This document shows, piece after piece, positions 1 to 6,987 of a stretch of 9,992 nt of DNA. The position numbers and the translations under genes are program-made. The notes beneath the pieces are model-generated. The model searched no databases. It was not told the origin of the DNA and saw only the letters and a list, made by a program, of their open reading frames with translations. Origin of the DNA: Chloroflexota bacterium (GTDB lineage: Bacteria > Chloroflexota > Dehalococcoidia > SM23-28-2 > RBG-16-64-32); NCBI GenBank assembly GCA_022563285.1, contig JADFNQ010000031.1, forward strand, positions 1 to 9,992, given 5' to 3'. Each line of letters opens with the position of its first letter. Within the stretch, counting starts at the first letter, position 1.

Positions 1-927
1 CGTCTTTATGGGCCCCACCAGCTCCTTGACGGCGGCCGCCGCCTTGCGCAGCCCCTCCATCTCCTCGTCCGCCAGCGGCGGCTCCAGGATCTGCTCGATG
101 CCGCCGGCGCCGAGCTTCACCGGCACGCCCACGAAGGCGTCCTGGATGCCGTATTCGCCCTGGAGGTAGGCGCAGCAAGGGAGGATGCGCTTCTCGTCCA
201 GGAGGATGGACTCCACCATCTCCACCGTGGCCGCCGCGGGGGCGTAGAAGGCGGAGCCCGTCTTGAGGAGGGACACCACCTCCGCGCCGCCGTTGCGGGC
301 CCGCTGCACCACCGCCTCCACACGCTCCTTGGGCAGGAGCGTTGTGAGGGGCACGCCGCCCACCATCGCGTTGCTGACGATGGGCACCATCGTCGCCTCA
401 GTGTGTCCGCCGTAGACGAAGGCGTGCACGTCCTGCACGGAGGCGCCCGTCTCCCAGGCGATGAACGTGCGGTAGCGGGAGGAGTCCAGCATCCCGCCCT
501 GGCCGATGACGCGGGCCTTGGGCAGCCCTGTGGTCTCCAGCGTCACGTGGCACATGGCGTCCATCGGGTTGGCGAAGATGATCAGGGCGGCGTCCGGCGA
601 CTGCTTGACGGCGGCGGAGGCGACATCGCGGACGATGCCGGCGTTGATGTTCAGCAGCTCCTCGCGGGTCATCCCCGGCTTGCGGGGCACGCCGGAGGTG
701 ATAACCACGACGTCCGAGCCGGCGGTGTCGTTCCAGTCGTTCGTGCCGGTGACGCGGCCGTTGAACCCGGCCACGGCGGCCGACTGTGAAAGGTCCAACG
801 CCTTGCCCTGGGGCAGGCCCTCGATGATATCGTGCAGGACGACGTCGATATATCCGGTCTCTGCCAGACGCTGGGCCATGGTGCCGCCGGTCATGCCGGC
901 GCCGACGACGGTCACTTTACGGCGCAT
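1..927 (-). CDS. mdh: Malate dehydrogenase, LDH-like type, 3' end cut by window edge
   Basis: Catalyses the NAD-linked interconversion of malate and oxaloacetate in the cytoplasm. The frame is open from an ATG at 927 to the window edge, 309 codons without a stop. The family is usually about 305-320 residues, so only a few codons should be missing. Visible motifs: nucleotide-binding GAGMTGG (residues 9-15); Asp33 at the end of the second strand, which favours NAD over NADP; the substrate loop RKPGMTR (82-88), whose arginines bind the carboxylates; ANPMD (119-123); LDSSR (147-151) with Asp148 and Arg151; and catalytic His175 in GGHTE. GGHTE and NPMD differ slightly from the common GGHGD and NPVD. 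The start is supported by a strong ribosome binding site. It is the last visible gene of the row korA-korB-acn-icd-mdh, 91 nt after icd. Arg82 and the mobile-loop sequence argue for malate rather than lactate. Confidence 0.95.
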   Translation of the reverse strand, partial: MRRKVTVVGAGMTGGTMAQRLAETGYIDVVLHDIIEGLPQGKALDLSQSAAVAGFNGRVTGTNDWNDTAGSDVVVITSGVPRKPGMTREELLNINAGIVRDVASAAVKQSPDAALIIFANPMDAMCHVTLETTGLPKARVIGQGGMLDSSRYRTFIAWETGASVQDVHAFVYGGHTEATMVPIVSNAMVGGVPLTTLLPKERVEAVVQRARNGGAEVVSLLKTGSAFYAPAAATVEMVESILLDEKRILPCCAYLQGEYGIQDAFVGVPVKLGAGGIEQILEPPLADEEMEGLRKAAAAVKELVGPIKT

Positions 928-930
928 GGG

Positions 931-940
931 ACACCTCCTT
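931..940 (-). promoter_or_regulatory. Strong ribosome binding site for mdh
   Basis: Read on the minus strand this is AAGGAGGTGT, with an AGGAGG core ending 6 nt before the ATG at 927. It is close to a perfect anti-16S match and fixes the mdh start. It is clearly stronger than the sites before icd and acn, so mdh may be translated well independently of upstream coupling. Confidence 0.8.
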
Positions 941-950
941 GTTCTCTCCC

Positions 951-970
951 CCGCGGACTGAAGTCCGCGG
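951..970. repeat. 20-bp palindromic hairpin in the icd-mdh spacer (REP-like)
   Basis: CCGCGGACT (951-959) and AGTCCGCGG (962-970) are perfect 9-bp inverted arms around a 2-nt centre. In the icd-mdh transcript this would fold into a very stable stem ending 11 nt before the mdh ribosome binding site core. There is no T-run after it, so it is not a classical intrinsic terminator. A second, weaker pair, CCGCG (990-994) and CGCGG (1005-1009), lies beside it. Together they fill most of the 91-nt spacer. The motif looks like a small repeat scattered through genomes of this kind, which is an impression from general knowledge. A role in mRNA processing or 3'-end protection is possible. Confidence 0.6.
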
Positions 971-1018
971 CTCCCCGCTGTAAGGCGAGCCGCGAACCTC
1001 GGTGCGCGGTGAAAATCC

Positions 1019-2107
1019 CTAGTCCATGTGGTGCAGCTTCTCGATAACCGCGTCGGCGACCTGGGAGGTGCCGACTGCGGTGGGGTCGTCGCGCGAAGGC
1101 TTCATGTCGTAGGTGACGTTCTTGCCCTCGGCGATGACGGTGGCGATGGCCGCCTCCAGCCGGTCGCCGGCCCGCTCCTCACCGATGTGGCGCAGCATCA
1201 TCATGCCGGAGAGCATCATCCCCATGGGGTTGACCTTGTTCATGCCGGTGTACTTGGGGGCGCTGCCGTGCACCGGCTCGAACACGGCGAGCTCATCGCC
1301 GAGGTTGGCGCCGGGAGCGATCCCCAGGCCGCCGACGAGCCCGGCGCAGAGATCGGACAGTATGTCGCCGTAGAGGTTGGGGAGGACCAGGACGTCATAC
1401 AGCTCCGGTTTCTGCACCAGCTGCATCGTCATGTTGTCCACCAGGAACTCCTCGTAGGGGATCTCCGGGTAGTCCTTCGCTACCTTGCGGGCGACGGCGA
1501 AGAAGAGGCCGTCGGTGAACTTCATGATGTTGTCCTTGGCCACGGCGGTCACCTTCTGGCGTCCAAACCGGCGGGCGTACTCGAAGGCGAAGCGGACGAC
1601 GCGCTCGCTTCCGTACTCGGAGATCACCTTGAGCGAGAGGCCGGCGTCCTCGCGGATCGGGCCCAGCCCGGCGGCGTCCGTGATATCGGATATCTGGGCG
1701 ATCGACGGGTCGCCCTGCTCGAACTCCACCCCCGCGTACAGGTCCTCATGGTTCTCCCGCACTATCACCAGGTCCACCTCATCGTAGCGGGAGCGGACGC
1801 CGGGGTAATACTTGGCCGGGCGCAGGCAGGCGTAGAGGTCCAGCATCTTGCGCAGGGCCACGTTGACGGAGCGGAAGCCGCCGCCGCGAGGCGTGGTTAT
1901 GGGGCCCTTGATAGCGACCTTGTTGTTGCGGATGGAATCCAGAACGTCGTCTGGGAGTACGGAGCCGTATTTCTCGGCGGCGTCGATGCCGGCCTCCCTG
2001 ACGTCCCAATCGAATTTGACGCCGGTGGCCTCCAGGACGCGGACGGTGGCTTCACTGATCTCTGGGCCGGTGCCATCGCCCGGTATCAGGGTGATGCTAT
2101 GGGGCAT
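1019..2107 (-). CDS. icd: Isocitrate dehydrogenase, NADP-type residues
   Basis: Oxidative decarboxylation of isocitrate to 2-oxoglutarate, or the reverse reductive carboxylation. The 362-residue protein belongs to the isocitrate/isopropylmalate dehydrogenase family. Seen: GDGTGPE (10-16); the isocitrate signature Ser80, Asn82 and Arg86, matching E. coli S113, N115 and R119; Arg96, Arg117 and Tyr124, matching R129, R153 and Y160; Lys191; and metal-binding Asp224, Asp248 and Asp252. The Ser-x-Asn-x-x-x-Arg pattern argues against 3-isopropylmalate or homoisocitrate dehydrogenase. In the coenzyme pocket Lys285-Tyr286 (APKYTG) match E. coli K344-Y345, and Tyr333 matches Y391. This suggests NADP rather than NAD, whose enzymes usually show Asp-Ile there. 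The length is nearer to the short NAD-type enzymes than to the 416-residue E. coli enzyme. The ATG at 2107 has only a weak upstream GAAAG. It lies between acn (104 nt upstream) and mdh. Confidence 0.93.
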   Translation of the reverse strand: MPHSITLIPGDGTGPEISEATVRVLEATGVKFDWDVREAGIDAAEKYGSVLPDDVLDSIRNNKVAIKGPITTPRGGGFRSVNVALRKMLDLYACLRPAKYYPGVRSRYDEVDLVIVRENHEDLYAGVEFEQGDPSIAQISDITDAAGLGPIREDAGLSLKVISEYGSERVVRFAFEYARRFGRQKVTAVAKDNIMKFTDGLFFAVARKVAKDYPEIPYEEFLVDNMTMQLVQKPELYDVLVLPNLYGDILSDLCAGLVGGLGIAPGANLGDELAVFEPVHGSAPKYTGMNKVNPMGMMLSGMMMLRHIGEERAGDRLEAAIATVIAEGKNVTYDMKPSRDDPTAVGTSQVADAVIEKLHHMD

Positions 2108-2133
2108 GCGGTGTTCTTTCGCTAGCCGGGGTG

Positions 2134-2161
2134 GCCGCGCCTATGATAGCAAACGCGCGGC
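2134..2161 (-). promoter_or_regulatory. Possible internal promoter before icd, inside an inverted repeat
   Basis: On the minus strand TGCTATCAT (2151 to 2143) looks like an extended -10 element: TGn followed by TATCAT, five of six matches to TATAAT. It sits 35 nt before the icd ATG. No good -35 is present. The -10 is flanked by 7-bp inverted arms GCCGCGC (2134-2140) and GCGCGGC (2155-2161) separated by 14 nt, which could be an operator or a stem-loop in read-through mRNA. The acn-icd gap of 104 nt is the widest in the korA-mdh row, which fits an internal control point. This is a sequence match only. Confidence 0.35.
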
Positions 2162-2211
2162 TGTATACGATAGGGACGGCTGGCCGCGAAGCGGGAACGT
2201 CTAACGCCGAT

Positions 2212-4137
2212 TTAGCCCGCGTGGGCCTTCACGTGGTTCAGGAGGCCGCCCTCCAGCAGCACCTCTACCTGCCGCTCGCTGAGGTTGTGCCGGGCCGTGA
2301 ACTCGTAGGCCTGCGTGGCATTGCGGACGGTCACCTCGCCACCGCGGACGGCGTCCCGCACGTCCGGCATCTCCAGCACGTCGCCCACGTTGATGCGGTC
2401 GTAGTCCGCCTCATCGGCGAAGATGAGGGGCAGGATGCCGAAGTTCACCAGGTTGGTGTGGTGCATACGGGCGTAGGTCTTGGCCAGCACGGCCTTGACG
2501 CCCAGGTACATCGGGGCCAGCGCTGCGTGCTCGCGGCTGGAGCCCTGCCCGTAGTTGGACCCGCCGACGATGATGCTGGCGCCCGCTTCCTTCGCCTTGG
2601 CCGGGAACTCCGGGTCTAGGTAGTGGAAGACGTACTCGGAGATGGCGGGGATGTTGGAGCGCAGGGGAAGGATCTTGGAGCCCGCGGGAAGGATGTGGTC
2701 GGTGCTGACGTTGTCTTCCAGCTTGATAAGGACGGGCGCCTTGATCGTCTGCGCCAGCGGCTCGGCCAGGGGCAGCGGCTTGATGTTGGGGCCGCGGGCC
2801 ACCTCCAGGCTGTCGCCGTTCTCGGGCGGCGGGATGATGAGGTCGTCGTCGATGGTGAACTCTTCCGGGGTCTCCAGCGGGGGCGGCGACCCGTGCTTGC
2901 GGGGGTCCGTTATCTCGCCGGTGAGGGCGGAGACCGCGGCCACCTCCGGGCTGGCCAGGTACACCTTGTCGTCCGCGGTGCCGGAGCGGCCGGGGAAGTT
3001 GCGGTTGAACGTGCGCAGGGAGGCCGCGTCCGAGGGCGGCGCTTGGCCCATGCCGATGCAGGGGCCGCAGGCGGACTCCAGGATGCGGGCGCCGGACTCG
3101 ATGAGGTCGGCCAGAGCGCCGCTGCGGGCGATCATGGTGAACACCTGCCGCGAGCCGGGGGTGACGGTCATGCTGATGTCGGGGCTTACCTTTCGCCCCT
3201 TGAGCACTGCCGCGCTCACCGATAGGTCGTGGTAGGAGGAGTTTGTGCAGGAGCCGATGCACACCTGGGCCAGCTTGGTGCCGGCCACCTCCTCGATGGG
3301 CACGACGTTGTCCGGGCTCTGGGGCAGGGCCACCATCGGCCCCAGCTTGTCGAGATCGATCTCGACCACCTCGTCGTATTCGGGGTCTGGGTCGGCGCTT
3401 GTCGGTCGCCACATCTCCTCCCGCTTCTGGGCGCGGAAGTACTCGCGGGTGCGCTCGTCGGAGGGGAAGATGGAGGTGGTGGCGCCCAGCTCGGCGCCCA
3501 TGTTGGTGATGGTGCTGCGCTCGGGAACGCTGAGCGAGGCCACGCCCTCGCCGAAGTACTCGAAGATCTTGCCCACGCCGCCCTTTACGGTGAGACGACG
3601 CAGCAGCTCGAAGATGATATCCTTGGCCGCCACCCAGGGCTGCAGCCGCCCCTTCAGGTGCACGCCGACGATCTTGGGCGTCGTCAGGTAGTAGGGCCCG
3701 CCGCCCATCGCCACCGCCACGTCCAGGCCGCCGGCGCCAATCGCCAGCATGCCCGCGCCGCCGGATGTGGGGGTGTGGCTGTCCGAGCCGAGGAGCAGGT
3801 CACCGGGGGAGCTGAAGCGCTCCAGGTGCACCTGGTGGCAGATACCGTTGCCCGGCCGGGAGAAGTAGATGCCGTACTTGGCGGCCGCGGTCTGGAGAAA
3901 GCGGTGGTCATCGGCGTTTTCGAAGCCGGTCTGCAGCATGTTGTGGTCGATGTAGGAGACGGAGAGCTTGGTGCGCACCCGGGGGATGCCCAGCGCCTCG
4001 AACTGGAGGTAGGCCATCGTACCGGTGGCGTCCTGGGTGAGCGTCTGGTCTGCGCGGACGCTTATCTCGGCGCCCGGCTGCAGCTCGCCGGAGACGAGGT
4101 GATCGGCGAGGATCTTACGGGTCAGGTTCTCGCCCAA
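2212..4137 (-). CDS. acn: Aconitate hydratase (aconitase), about 640-residue type
   Basis: Interconverts citrate and isocitrate through cis-aconitate with a [4Fe-4S] cluster. The 641 residues fit the shorter single-chain aconitases related to the LeuC/LeuD family (the Aquifex-like type) rather than the roughly 890-residue AcnA. Order of parts: QDATGT (35-40), GSDSHTPTSGG (117-127) and cluster ligands Cys297 (in CIGSCTN), Cys357 and Cys360 (in ACGPCIGMG) in the catalytic part; an acidic, proline-rich linker at about 410-465; then the swivel domain with STDHILPAG (478-486), GGSNYGQGSSREHAAL (525-540) and the active-site Ser-Arg pair at 534-535. The start is TTG at 4137-4135. No in-frame ATG or GTG lies between it and the korB stop, and AAGGAG precedes it. 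It is 30 nt after korB and belongs to the same run. The lack of LeuC/LeuD neighbours and the presence of icd and mdh support aconitase over isopropylmalate isomerase. Confidence 0.93.
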   Translation of the reverse strand: MGENLTRKILADHLVSGELQPGAEISVRADQTLTQDATGTMAYLQFEALGIPRVRTKLSVSYIDHNMLQTGFENADDHRFLQTAAAKYGIYFSRPGNGICHQVHLERFSSPGDLLLGSDSHTPTSGGAGMLAIGAGGLDVAVAMGGGPYYLTTPKIVGVHLKGRLQPWVAAKDIIFELLRRLTVKGGVGKIFEYFGEGVASLSVPERSTITNMGAELGATTSIFPSDERTREYFRAQKREEMWRPTSADPDPEYDEVVEIDLDKLGPMVALPQSPDNVVPIEEVAGTKLAQVCIGSCTNSSYHDLSVSAAVLKGRKVSPDISMTVTPGSRQVFTMIARSGALADLIESGARILESACGPCIGMGQAPPSDAASLRTFNRNFPGRSGTADDKVYLASPEVAAVSALTGEITDPRKHGSPPPLETPEEFTIDDDLIIPPPENGDSLEVARGPNIKPLPLAEPLAQTIKAPVLIKLEDNVSTDHILPAGSKILPLRSNIPAISEYVFHYLDPEFPAKAKEAGASIIVGGSNYGQGSSREHAALAPMYLGVKAVLAKTYARMHHTNLVNFGILPLIFADEADYDRINVGDVLEMPDVRDAVRGGEVTVRNATQAYEFTARHNLSERQVEVLLEGGLLNHVKAHAG

Positions 4138-4141
4138 CTCA

Positions 4142-4147
4142 CTCCTT
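4142..4147 (-). promoter_or_regulatory. Ribosome binding site that decides the acn TTG start
   Basis: Minus-strand AAGGAG ends 4 nt before the TTG at 4137. The spacing is short but usable. The codons just upstream in frame (GAG, AGT, AGG, AGA) contain no start, and the protein aligns with the family from its first residues, so TTG is the best start. Confidence 0.55.
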
Positions 4148-4162
4148 CTAGGGGGCGGTTGG

Positions 4163-4182
4163 CAGCGCTAGCTGAAGCGCTG
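4163..4182. repeat. 7-bp stem-loop across the korB stop codon
   Basis: CAGCGCT (4163-4169) and AGCGCTG (4176-4182) form a perfect 7-bp stem with a 6-nt loop. The korB stop (4168-4170) lies within it. In the korB-acn mRNA it would sit about 16 nt ahead of the acn ribosome binding site. It could influence coupling to the TTG start of acn. No T-run follows, so it is not a terminator. Chance formation in GC-rich sequence is possible. Confidence 0.3.
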
Positions 4183-5037
4183 AACGTATTCCACCAGGTC
4201 AAACTGCTTGTGCTCAGCCTCGAACTGACGGACCGCCTTGCTCAAGCTCGGGCGCTCTTCCTGATAAAAGACGCCCAGGTGCACGTTCTCCTCCGTGAGC
4301 GCCAGATCGACGGCGGCCTTCAGGTCATGCCGGTCCCAGCCGGGCGGCAAGTCTTTGATGTGCTCGTCGTAATAATCGTAGGTGTTGAAGAACTCCGCGC
4401 AGGGGCTCTGGACGTGGATGAAGGCGAATCCCGGGTGTTCGATCCCCTGGACGATAAGGTCGGTCAGGTCGTTCGGCTTGGCGGAGTAGCCGCGGGCGAC
4501 GAAGGTGGCGCCGCTGGCGAGGGCGAATAGCACCGGGAGCATCGGCTTGGCAACGACGCCGTAGGGGGTGGACTTTGACTTGTGGCCCATGAGAGACGTG
4601 GGCGAGGCTTGGGCCTTGGTGAGGCCGTAGGTCTGGTTGTCCATCATGATGCAGGTGAGGTCCACGTTGCGGGCGGCCGCGTGCGGGAAGTGGCCGGCGC
4701 CGATGGACATCAGGTCACCATCGCCGCCCATCACCAAGATGGTAAGGTCAGGGTTGGCGAGCTTCATGCCGGTAGCGATAGGTAGGGTGCGGCCGTGCAC
4801 CCCGTGCAGGCCGAACGTGCTCATGAAGTACGGCGTCCGGCTGGAGCAGCCGATGCCCGAAGCGACCACAACCTCGTGCCGCTGGAGCTGAAGGGCGGCC
4901 AGCGCTTTGTACGTCGCGCTCAATACACCGAAGTCGCCGCAGCCGGGGCACCAGATAGGCTTATCGCCGCTCTTGTACTCCTTAACGGTTAGAACGTCTG
5001 CCTCCGGCGCTTGCGCCACTTTAGTGCCATCAGGCAT
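4168..5037 (-). CDS. korB: 2-oxoglutarate:ferredoxin oxidoreductase, beta subunit
   Basis: The thiamine-diphosphate subunit of a CoA-dependent 2-oxoacid:ferredoxin oxidoreductase. With KorA it converts 2-oxoglutarate, CoA and oxidised ferredoxin to succinyl-CoA, CO2 and reduced ferredoxin, reversibly. Four cysteines that bind the single [4Fe-4S] cluster are visible: Cys30 and Cys33 (WCPGCGDFG), Cys64 (GIGCSSR) and Cys213 (SPC). Their spacing matches that of Sulfolobus-type two-subunit enzymes. The diphosphate/Mg2+ motif starts at GGDGDLMSIG (104-113) and continues to DNQTYGLTKAQ (133-143). The 289-residue length is normal. The ATG at 5037 overlaps the end of korA by 8 nt and has AGGAGG 9 nt upstream, so the two subunits are coupled. 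2-oxoglutarate is inferred from the acn, icd and mdh neighbours; pyruvate or a broad 2-oxoacid range cannot be excluded from sequence alone. Confidence 0.92.
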   Translation of the reverse strand: MPDGTKVAQAPEADVLTVKEYKSGDKPIWCPGCGDFGVLSATYKALAALQLQRHEVVVASGIGCSSRTPYFMSTFGLHGVHGRTLPIATGMKLANPDLTILVMGGDGDLMSIGAGHFPHAAARNVDLTCIMMDNQTYGLTKAQASPTSLMGHKSKSTPYGVVAKPMLPVLFALASGATFVARGYSAKPNDLTDLIVQGIEHPGFAFIHVQSPCAEFFNTYDYYDEHIKDLPPGWDRHDLKAAVDLALTEENVHLGVFYQEERPSLSKAVRQFEAEHKQFDLVEYVQRFS

Positions 5038-6760
5038 GTACCAGCACCTCCTGGATCTTACTGTGGATCTCGCCTGGCGTGAACGGCAGGCCGCCGATCT
5101 TGTTGAACCGTAACGGCGTTATCCCCAGGCTTGCCGCCAGGTGATGGGCGAACTGCCCCTGGTAGTTGACCTCTGGTACCAGGACGCGGTCCACCGAGTT
5201 GATAAACTCCCTCAGCCGGCTCTCCGGCAGCGGGTTGAGGACACGCGGGTGCATGGCGGCCACCTTGAGGCCGTCGGCGAGGGCTCGGTCCACCGCCTCA
5301 CGGATGGAGCCCTGGGTAGCGCCCCAGCCGATGATGCCAAGGTCAGCGTCTTCGGCCCCGTAGCGGGGGCATAGCTCCTCGTTGTCAATGTCAAGGCGAG
5401 CCACTTCCAGCTTGTGGAACCGCTTGGCCGTCATCTCTTCGTGAGTCTGGGGAGAGAGGCGGGGGTGGCCTCGCTCGTCGTGCTCCAAGCCGGTGGCTAC
5501 GTAAGTGTGGATGTCCAGGCCGGGGATGGCCATGGGGGAGACGCCGCTATCGGTGATCTGGTAACGGAGGTAGTCCTCCGGGTTCGTACCGTTGGGCCGG
5601 AGCCGCTCCGTGGTGGGGTAGACATCAGTGTCTACTCTTTCGATGGTCTCCGTGCGGTGGGAGAGGGATTGGTCGGAGAGGAGTATGACGGGTATCTGGT
5701 ACTTTTCCGCCAGGCGGAAGGCCAGGACGCTCACCCGGAAGCAGTTCTGTACTGAGGCGGGGGCCAGGACTATGCGGGGGAAATCGCCGTGGCCGCCGTA
5801 CAGGGCCTGGAAGAGGTCGCCCTGCTCCAGCTTGGTGGGCATGCCGGTGCTGGGGCCGGAGCGCTGGGCGTCCACAATAACGATCGGTATCTCCGCCATG
5901 GAGGCCAGCCCCAGCAGCTCCGTCATCAGGGAGAAGCCGGGCCCGGAGGTGGCCGTCATCGCCTTTGCGCCCGCGTAGGAGGCGCCGATAACTGAGGCGA
6001 TGGCCGCCATCTCGTCCTCGGCCTGAAGGCAGACGCCCCCGAAGCGCGGGAGCTGGCTGGCCATCGTCTCCAGGATGTCGGAGGCAGGGGTGATCGGGTA
6101 CCCCGCGAAGTAGCGGCACCCGGCGTGAAGCGCCCCCGCGGTGATGGCGTCGTTGCCGGTCATCACCAGCCGCGCCTTGTGGTCGGCGGTGCCCAGCCAG
6201 AACCTGTCTTCCTTCTGTATCTTCTTGGTGTATTCGTAGCCGTGGTGCAGGGCCTGTATGTTCTTCTCCATGAGCTCGGCGCGCCGCTTGTAGCGGGACT
6301 TGACCATCTCCTCAAGCGATGCCGGCGGGAGACCGAATAGCCCCGCCATCACTCCCAGGATGAGGACGTTGGTGCCGCGCACGAACTCAAGCTCCTCGCG
6401 GGCGATTTTCTGGAAGGGCACGCCGTAGCGGACGATGTTCCCATCAGGGTCAGGCTCCACCAGGCCGGAGTCATAGATTAGGACGCCGCCTTCATTCAGG
6501 GACGCGCGGTGCAGTTCGTATGCCTCCTGGTCGAAGGCGATGAGGATGTCGCAGCCGTCGCCCAGGGAGTAGACCGGCTTACTGGAGATTCGGACCTGGA
6601 ACCAGGCCTGTCCGCCCTTGATCTCGGAGGGATAGGTGCGGAAGGTGAAAGTGCGAAAGCCAATACGGGCGGCGGCCGTCGTGAAGTTATCGCCGGTGCT
6701 GATCACACCACCGATGGCGGTGTCGCCGCCTATTCGGATGATGAAATCGTCTCTGGCCAC
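5030..6760 (-). CDS. korA: 2-oxoglutarate:ferredoxin oxidoreductase, fused gamma-alpha subunit
   Basis: Large subunit of the KorAB enzyme. Residues 1 to about 185 form the gamma domain (IGGDTAIGGVISTGDNF near the N-terminus, YPSEIKGG at 43-50). From about 195 the alpha part follows, with the family hallmark YPITP at 221-225 in the substrate and cofactor pocket, TSGPGFSLMTE at 271-281, and QRSGPSTGMPTKLEQGDL at 299-316. The C-terminal domain runs from about 470 (GIIGWGATQGSI). The 576 residues are complete but a little shorter than many fused KorA proteins. No separate ferredoxin-like delta subunit lies nearby, so this is the two-subunit type that relies on free ferredoxin. The start is GTG at 6760, which gives the normal N-terminus; a GAGGGG stretch lies about 11 nt upstream. 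It is the first gene of the minus-strand run that ends with mdh, and diverges from the RAM-domain gene. Confidence 0.92.
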   Translation of the reverse strand: MARDDFIIRIGGDTAIGGVISTGDNFTTAAARIGFRTFTFRTYPSEIKGGQAWFQVRISSKPVYSLGDGCDILIAFDQEAYELHRASLNEGGVLIYDSGLVEPDPDGNIVRYGVPFQKIAREELEFVRGTNVLILGVMAGLFGLPPASLEEMVKSRYKRRAELMEKNIQALHHGYEYTKKIQKEDRFWLGTADHKARLVMTGNDAITAGALHAGCRYFAGYPITPASDILETMASQLPRFGGVCLQAEDEMAAIASVIGASYAGAKAMTATSGPGFSLMTELLGLASMAEIPIVIVDAQRSGPSTGMPTKLEQGDLFQALYGGHGDFPRIVLAPASVQNCFRVSVLAFRLAEKYQIPVILLSDQSLSHRTETIERVDTDVYPTTERLRPNGTNPEDYLRYQITDSGVSPMAIPGLDIHTYVATGLEHDERGHPRLSPQTHEEMTAKRFHKLEVARLDIDNEELCPRYGAEDADLGIIGWGATQGSIREAVDRALADGLKVAAMHPRVLNPLPESRLREFINSVDRVLVPEVNYQGQFAHHLAASLGITPLRFNKIGGLPFTPGEIHSKIQEVLVHA

Positions 6761-6889
6761 GGCCTCGCTTCCCCTCTACCTTCCGCTACCCACCACCGCG
6801 AGCGCCGGGCCGCACTCCGTTGTGTTTCCGATCGTGTTTGTGCAGGCGATGTTCATTTGAACGGAGGCCTCATCGCGGCCTCTTAGACG

Positions 6890-6907
6890 TTGACAGAAGT
6901 CTGTCAA
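6890..6907. promoter_or_regulatory. Perfect 18-bp palindrome, likely operator, between korA and the RAM gene
   Basis: TTGACAGAAGTCTGTCAA has 8-bp arms, perfect apart from the 2-nt centre. Each end carries TTGACA, the consensus -35 hexamer, once on each strand. It lies 130-147 bp before the korA GTG and about 130 bp before the RAM start. A dimeric regulator binding here could control the divergent genes. No good -10 sits at the normal spacing from either TTGACA (the minus strand has TAAGAG at 16 nt), so the -35 match may be a coincidence of the operator sequence. A smaller palindrome, GTTCATTTGAAC, lies at 6851-6862. Confidence 0.5.
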
Positions 6908-6925
6908 TTTGGAAAGCTCGCGCTT

Positions 6926-6955
6926 ATCTTAACACGTTAGATTGGCGTGTGTCTG
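6926..6955 (-). promoter_or_regulatory. Candidate korA promoter
   Basis: Minus-strand CAGACA (6955-6950) and TAAGAT (6931-6926), separated by 18 nt, each match the sigma-70 consensus at four of six positions. Transcription would start just before the 18-bp palindrome, placing that palindrome in the early transcribed region as a repressor site might be. The match is weak and alternatives exist nearer korA. Confidence 0.25.
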
Positions 6956-6987
6956 CCCTGAGGCCGTTCTTAGGGGCAAGCATGTTG

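Noticed and set aside
951..970. Intrinsic terminator between icd and mdh
   Set aside because: The stem is strong, but no T-run follows on either strand, so it is listed only as a hairpin repeat.
1028..2125. Long plus-strand open frame opposite icd (365 codons)
   Set aside because: It mirrors the icd frame, has low-complexity Gly/Val/His/Asp-rich content typical of antisense translation of GC-rich genes, and no family motif.
2212..4137. 3-isopropylmalate dehydratase (LeuC/LeuD fusion)
   Set aside because: The single 641-residue chain with linker and swivel domain, and the icd and mdh neighbours, fit aconitase; no leucine-pathway genes are near.
3229..4530. Plus-strand open frame of 433 codons opposite acn and korB
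   Set aside because: It crosses two well-supported minus-strand genes and has no recognisable motif; a shadow of GC-rich coding sequence.
6776..6856. 26-codon minus-strand frame just before korA
   Set aside because: No ribosome binding site and no recognisable feature; the length is expected by chance.
6851..6862. GTTCATTTGAAC palindrome as a second operator
   Set aside because: 5-bp arms are common by chance; mentioned only beside the stronger 18-bp palindrome.
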